Below are positions 14,872-18,048 of a stretch of DNA of 18,048 bases, one piece after another. Position numbers and translations under genes: made by a program. Each line of letters opens with the position of its first letter. Position 1 is the first letter of the stretch. Source of the DNA: an uncultured Rhodospirillales bacterium (GTDB taxonomy: Bacteria; Pseudomonadota; Alphaproteobacteria; Rhodospirillales; 2-02-FULL-58-16); NCBI GenBank assembly GCA_913053795.1, contig CAJXGZ010000015.1, positions 1 to 18,048 on the forward strand. The letters are read 5' to 3'. The notes below the pieces were generated by a model. That model was not told the origin of the DNA, searched no databases, and saw only the letters and a list, made by a program, of their open reading frames with translations.

Positions 14872-15084
14872 ATGGAAAACACTGGCTACATTCTTTACGT
14901 CCTGTTGGCGGCCATTCTTTGGCTGATGTGGCGCAACGCCCCTGGCCTGTCTCTGCTCCGCCTGCTCAAACACGACGAAGACATCCACCACAAGGCCCAC
15001 CACGCCATCGCCCAACACCCCCACGGCGCCGGATGGAAAGCCTTCAAGAAAACCTACGACGAGGAAAGGCAGCCGGTGCTATAA
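14872..15084 (+). CDS. Small single-pass membrane protein of unknown function
   Basis: This 70-residue protein has one hydrophobic helix (about residues 5-22, TGYILYVLLAAILWLMW) followed by a soluble, histidine-rich tail (HHKAHHAIAQHPHG) that ends in a charged KKTYDEERQ segment. It probably lies in the inner membrane with the tail in the cytoplasm, judged by the positive charge after the helix. The gene ends 8 bases before the helicase gene and probably shares its transcript. It lacks a Shine-Dalgarno. I do not recognise a family. The histidines might bind metal, but that is only a suggestion. Confidence 0.7.
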   Translation: MENTGYILYVLLAAILWLMWRNAPGLSLLRLLKHDEDIHHKAHHAIAQHPHGAGWKAFKKTYDEERQPVL

Positions 15085-15092
15085 CCCTCTCC

Positions 15093-17308
15093 ATGTCCGA
15101 TCCCTTCGAGCTTGCCGAAAATCCTGAGCCCTCGCCTGGGCCGCCCGCCTACCTTGAGGGCTTGAACGAGTCCCAGTTGGAGGCGGTGGAGGCCATTGAC
15201 GGGCCGGTGCTGGCGTTGGCCGGGGCCGGCACCGGCAAGACGCGGGTGTTGACGGCGCGGCTCATATCCTGCTTTCCCATAAGGCGGCGCCGTGGGAGGT
15301 GTTGGCGGTCACCTTCACCAACAAGGCGGCGAAAGAGATGCAGAACCGGGTGGCCGCCGCCCTCAATCAGCCGGTGGAGGGCTGGTGGGTGGGCACCTTC
15401 CATTCCACCGGCGCGCGGATCCTGCGCAATCACGTGGAGGCGGTGGGCCTGAAGTCCAACTTCGCCATCCTCGACGAGGACGACCAGTTGCGCCTCATCA
15501 AGCGCATTCTGAGAGAGCGCGGCATGGATGACAAACGCTGCCCGCCGCGCGGGCTTCTCGCCGTCATTCAGCGCTGGAAGGACCGCGGGCTGGAGCCCGG
15601 CCAGGTGACGGCGGCCGAGGATACGGACTTCGCCGATGGCAAGGCGCGCAGCCTCTACGGCGACTATCAGGATAGCCTCAGGCGGGTCAACGCCGTCGAT
15701 TTCGGCGATCTTTTGCTGCTTTGCCTAAAACTGTTCCGCGAGCAACCCGACATCCTCAAGCGCTACCAGGACAAGTTTAAATACATCCTGGTGGACGAAT
15801 ACCAGGACACCAACGTCGCCCAGTATCTGTGGTTGAGGCTGCTGGCCCAGACCCGCAAGAACATCTGCTGCGTCGGCGACGACGACCAGTCCATCTATTC
15901 CTGGCGCGGGGCCGAGGTCGGCAACATCCTGCGCTTCGAGAACGACTTCCCCGGCGCCCGCGTGGTGCGCCTAGAGCGCAACTACCGATCGACGCCCCAT
16001 ATCCTGGCCGCCGCCTCAGGCCTTATCGCCCACAACTCAGGAAGGCTCGGCAAGACCTTGTGGACGGAGTTGAGTTCGGGCGAAAAGGTGCGCGTGCGCG
16101 GCGTCTGGGACGGCGAAAGCGAGGCCAGAACCGTCGGCGGCGAAATCGAGTCCCTGCATTCAAAGGGCGAATTCTTGAACGGCATGGCGGTGCTGGTGCG
16201 CACCGGCGCCCAGACCCGCGAGTTCGAAGAACGCCTGATCACGCTGGGCGTTCCCTATCGGGTGGTGGGGGGCTTGAGATTCTATGAACGGCGCGAAATC
16301 CGCGACGCCGTGGCTTACCTGCGCGTCATCGCCCAAGGGGCCGACGACCTGGCTTTCGAGCGCATCGTCAACTTTCCCAAGCGCGGCCTTGGGCCGGCGG
16401 CCCTGAACGCGGTGCATGGCCTGGCCCGCTCCCTCGGCCTTCCCCTGATCGAGGCCGCCCGGAAATTGGTGGAAACCGACGAGATGACGCCCAAGCCGCG
16501 CGGTGCGCTCGCCGCCCTGGTCGGCGACATCAAGCGCTGGCAGTCTTTAAGCGACGGCCTTGGCCCGTCCGATCTGATGGAGCAGGTCTTGAATGAGTCC
16601 GGCGTCATCGCCCATTGGGAGGCCGACAAGTCGCCCGAGGCGCCGGGGCGGCTGGAGAACCTCAAGGAGCTTGTGGCGGCCCTGGAGGATTTCGGCGGCC
16701 TGACCGAATTCCTGGAGCATGTGAGCCTGGTGATGGAAATGGACAAGGCCGCCGGCGACGACAAGGTGACGCTGATGACCCTGCACGGCGCCAAGGGGCT
16801 GGAGTACGACACCGTCTTCCTGGCCGGCTGGGAGGAGGGGCTGTTCCCCCATCAGCGGGTTATGGGAGAGATGGAAGGAGGGGGGCTGGAGGAGGAGCGC
16901 CGCCTCGCCTATGTGGGGCTGACCCGGGCCAAGCGGCGGGCCATCATCCTGCACGCCGCCAACCGGCGCATCCACGGCCGCTGGCTCAGCGCCTTGCCCT
17001 CGCGCTTTATTTCCGAGTTACCCGCCGAGCATATGGACATATCGGCCGAAAGCGGGCTTTTCGGCTCGAAAAGCTCGGCCCCGAGCCACCGCCGTTTCAA
17101 GGCCGCCGCCTACGCTCCAAGCGAAAGATCCCCGGCCCCCGGCGAAAGAAATGGCGATCCGGACGGCGCCTTCCATGCCGGGCAACGCATCTTTCACCAG
17201 AAGTTCGGCTATGGGCGCGTCGTCACGGTGGAGGACGACAAGCTGCAAATCGCTTTTGAAAAAGCGGGCGGAAAGAAGGTTATGGGAAGCTTCGTCAAAC
17301 CCGCCTAA
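15093..17308 (+). CDS. uvrD: UvrD/PcrA-type DNA helicase, frameshifted near 15262
   Basis: Superfamily 1A 3'-5' DNA helicases of this family act in nucleotide-excision and mismatch repair and remove RecA filaments. The frame from ATG 15093 gives the Q-motif region and Walker A AGAGTGKT (43-50), then loses homology after TARL. From 15263 the other frame carries HILLSHKAAPWEVLAVTFTN and all later motifs: GTFHSTGARIL, VDEYQDTN (motif II), GDDDQSIYSWRGA (III), LERNYRS (IV), TLHGAKGLEYDTVFLAGWEEGLFPHQR (V) and EEERRLAYVGLTRAKR (VI), and ends with a UvrD-type Tudor-like tail (FGYGRVVTVEDDKLQIAF). The joined product would be about 740 residues, normal for the family. The gap in homology is consistent with loss of 4 bases (or 1). 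The 3' frame starts at ATG 15299, but without Walker A it could not be an active helicase. Confidence 0.9.
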
Positions 17309-17683
17309 TTACTCTTCAAGCACCTTCTTGCGGGCCTTGTATTCCTCGGCGTCGATTTCGCCGCAGGCGAAACGCACCCTGAGCATGTCCAGGGCCGATT
17401 TCTCCGAGCCGTTGGGCGCCTCGGAATAGGCGTGGGGATGATGGCGGCGGCATCGCGATCCGCAAATACGCACGACAAGCATGGTGATCAAGGCGACGGC
17501 GATCACCGTCAGGATCACGGTCAAAGGCCCGTGCCACACGCCATAAGCGCCGTGAATGTAAGGATGCCCGGTCGCGACTCCCTCTTGCCCCACGGGCGTA
17601 GCGGCTAAGGCAAGGGCCGGCGCCGCCAATGCGGCGATGAATCCGGCCCCCCAATAACTTGGCCGAAAACTTAGGCGAAACAT
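17309..17683 (-). CDS. SHOCT-domain membrane protein
   Basis: This 124-residue protein has a cleavable signal-like N-terminus (residues 1-28, ending ALALAA), a short periplasmic segment with HPYIHGAYGVWHG, one membrane helix (about 53-75, LTVILTVIAVALITMLVV), a basic His/Cys-containing linker (CGSRCRRHHPHAH-like, about 74-86) and a C-terminal SHOCT domain (about 97-124, ALDMLRVRFACGEIDAEEYKARKKVL). SHOCT is a short helical module often found at the end of membrane proteins; its role is not well defined. ATG 17683 is chosen over ATG 17698 because GAGGAG lies 7 bases upstream of it. Its stop abuts the helicase stop with no gap, so the two are convergent. The frame remains open further upstream but overlaps the divergent gene. 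Confidence 0.8.
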   Translation of the reverse strand: MFRLSFRPSYWGAGFIAALAAPALALAATPVGQEGVATGHPYIHGAYGVWHGPLTVILTVIAVALITMLVVRICGSRCRRHHPHAYSEAPNGSEKSALDMLRVRFACGEIDAEEYKARKKVLEE

Positions 17684-17794
17684 GGTATAACTCCTCATTA
17701 ATGGTTGCACACTCTTTGAATAATACTTTGGGGGAGGTCCCGCCGTTTTCAACAAAAAAAATAATATAACGCCTGATCGTTTATCTATTGCTTC
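17684..17794. promoter_or_regulatory. Divergent regulatory region, SHOCT gene and prmA
   Basis: These 111 AT-rich bases separate the divergent SHOCT-protein gene and the probable prmA. They contain a run of adenines and TAATATAAC (about 17752-17769) and a GGGA-GG-TCCC inverted repeat (about 17732-17741). Both genes should be started here, but no promoter with convincing spacing could be chosen. Confidence 0.35.
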
Positions 17795-18048
17795 ATGAGC
17801 GATGATTCTGAAACATGGCGGATCGAAATCGCTGCCAACGCCAAGGCCGTGGACGCCTTCGAGGCGGCGCTGGAGCCCTGGTGCGGGGCCGTTTCCCGCT
17901 TTATCGCCGGGACGGAGGAGGATTGGCGCATCGAGGGCTACGCCGAGGCCAAGCCCGACGTCAAAGCCTTGGCCGCCGCCCTCGCCGAGGCCCACGTGGA
18001 CGGCGGAGAACTCCTCGCCCTCGGCCATCCGTTCGAGAACCCGCGTCG
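17795..18048 (+). CDS. prmA: Probable ribosomal protein L11 methyltransferase, N-terminal part
   Basis: The frame from ATG 17795 is open to the window end (84 complete codons). The predicted start MSDDSETWRIEIAANAKAVD, the AFEAALEPW segment and DWRIEGYAEAKPD resemble the substrate-recognition domain of alphaproteobacterial PrmA, which methylates ribosomal protein L11. Genes of this type are often found next to uvrD-like helicase genes in this class. The catalytic methyltransferase domain lies beyond the window, so the call rests on the N-terminal pattern alone. No Shine-Dalgarno is visible before the ATG. Confidence 0.6.
   Translation, partial: MSDDSETWRIEIAANAKAVDAFEAALEPWCGAVSRFIAGTEEDWRIEGYAEAKPDVKALAAALAEAHVDGGELLALGHPFENPR

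Noticed and set aside
15272..15279. Programmed -1 frameshift at CTTTCCC in the helicase gene
   Set aside because: The heptamer is not a standard X XXY YYZ slippery site, and homology already changes frame upstream of it at 15263. A deletion or assembly error is more likely.
1..18048. CRISPR arrays, tRNA/rRNA genes, insertion sequences, attachment sites
   Set aside because: No regular repeat-spacer series, cloverleaf, rRNA block, transposase or terminal inverted repeats were seen on either strand.

Overview
The window reads as a chromosomal segment of a Gram-negative alphaproteobacterium, most like a Rhodospirillales-type genome. Four things support this: the block lptF-lptG-lptD-surA-pdxA-rsmA, the neighbouring pepA-holC / ABC-F / ndk genes, a UvrD/PcrA helicase close to a gene that looks like an alphaproteobacterial prmA, and GC-rich codon use in the housekeeping genes. 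No rRNA, tRNA, CRISPR array, prophage or insertion sequence is visible. The species cannot be named from the sequence alone.

Layout. 1-886: the 3' end of pepA (leucyl aminopeptidase) and holC (DNA polymerase III chi). 864-2024: a solitary C5-cytosine DNA methyltransferase whose start lies inside the 3' end of holC. 2059-2809: a hicA-hicB type II toxin-antitoxin pair with a promoter and an embedded palindromic operator; hicA has ATC where its ATG is expected. 2833-4698 (minus): an ABC-F ATPase, divergent from ndk (4818-5240). 5386-14617: the outer-membrane biogenesis block. LptF and LptG are the inner-membrane LPS exporter subunits, LptD is the outer-membrane LPS translocon, SurA is the periplasmic chaperone for beta-barrel proteins such as LptD, PdxA makes vitamin B6, and RsmA methylates 16S rRNA. 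The block has two irregularities: an AT-rich 243-bp spacer between lptF and lptG, and a foreign-looking AAA-type ATPase gene (12593-13798) between pdxA and rsmA. 14628-17308: a 55-codon minus-strand small gene missed by simple length cut-offs, a divergent small membrane protein, and a uvrD/pcrA-type helicase gene split by a frameshift near 15262. 17309-17683 (minus): a secreted or membrane SHOCT-domain protein. 17795-end: the N-terminus of a probable ribosomal protein L11 methyltransferase (PrmA).

The accessory material is in two places. The methyltransferase-hicAB island sits between holC and the ABC-F gene, and the ATPase with its own promoter-like leader sits between pdxA and rsmA. In both cases the upstream housekeeping gene ends inside sequence that appears to belong to the incoming cassette. 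The ATPase cassette is bracketed by a 6-bp direct repeat (CATGCC), and removing it restores a plausible pdxA/rsmA overlap. I see no complete, clearly new multi-gene system. The most unusual items are the ATPase insertion, the hicA start-codon anomaly, the helicase frameshift and the unannotated small gene.
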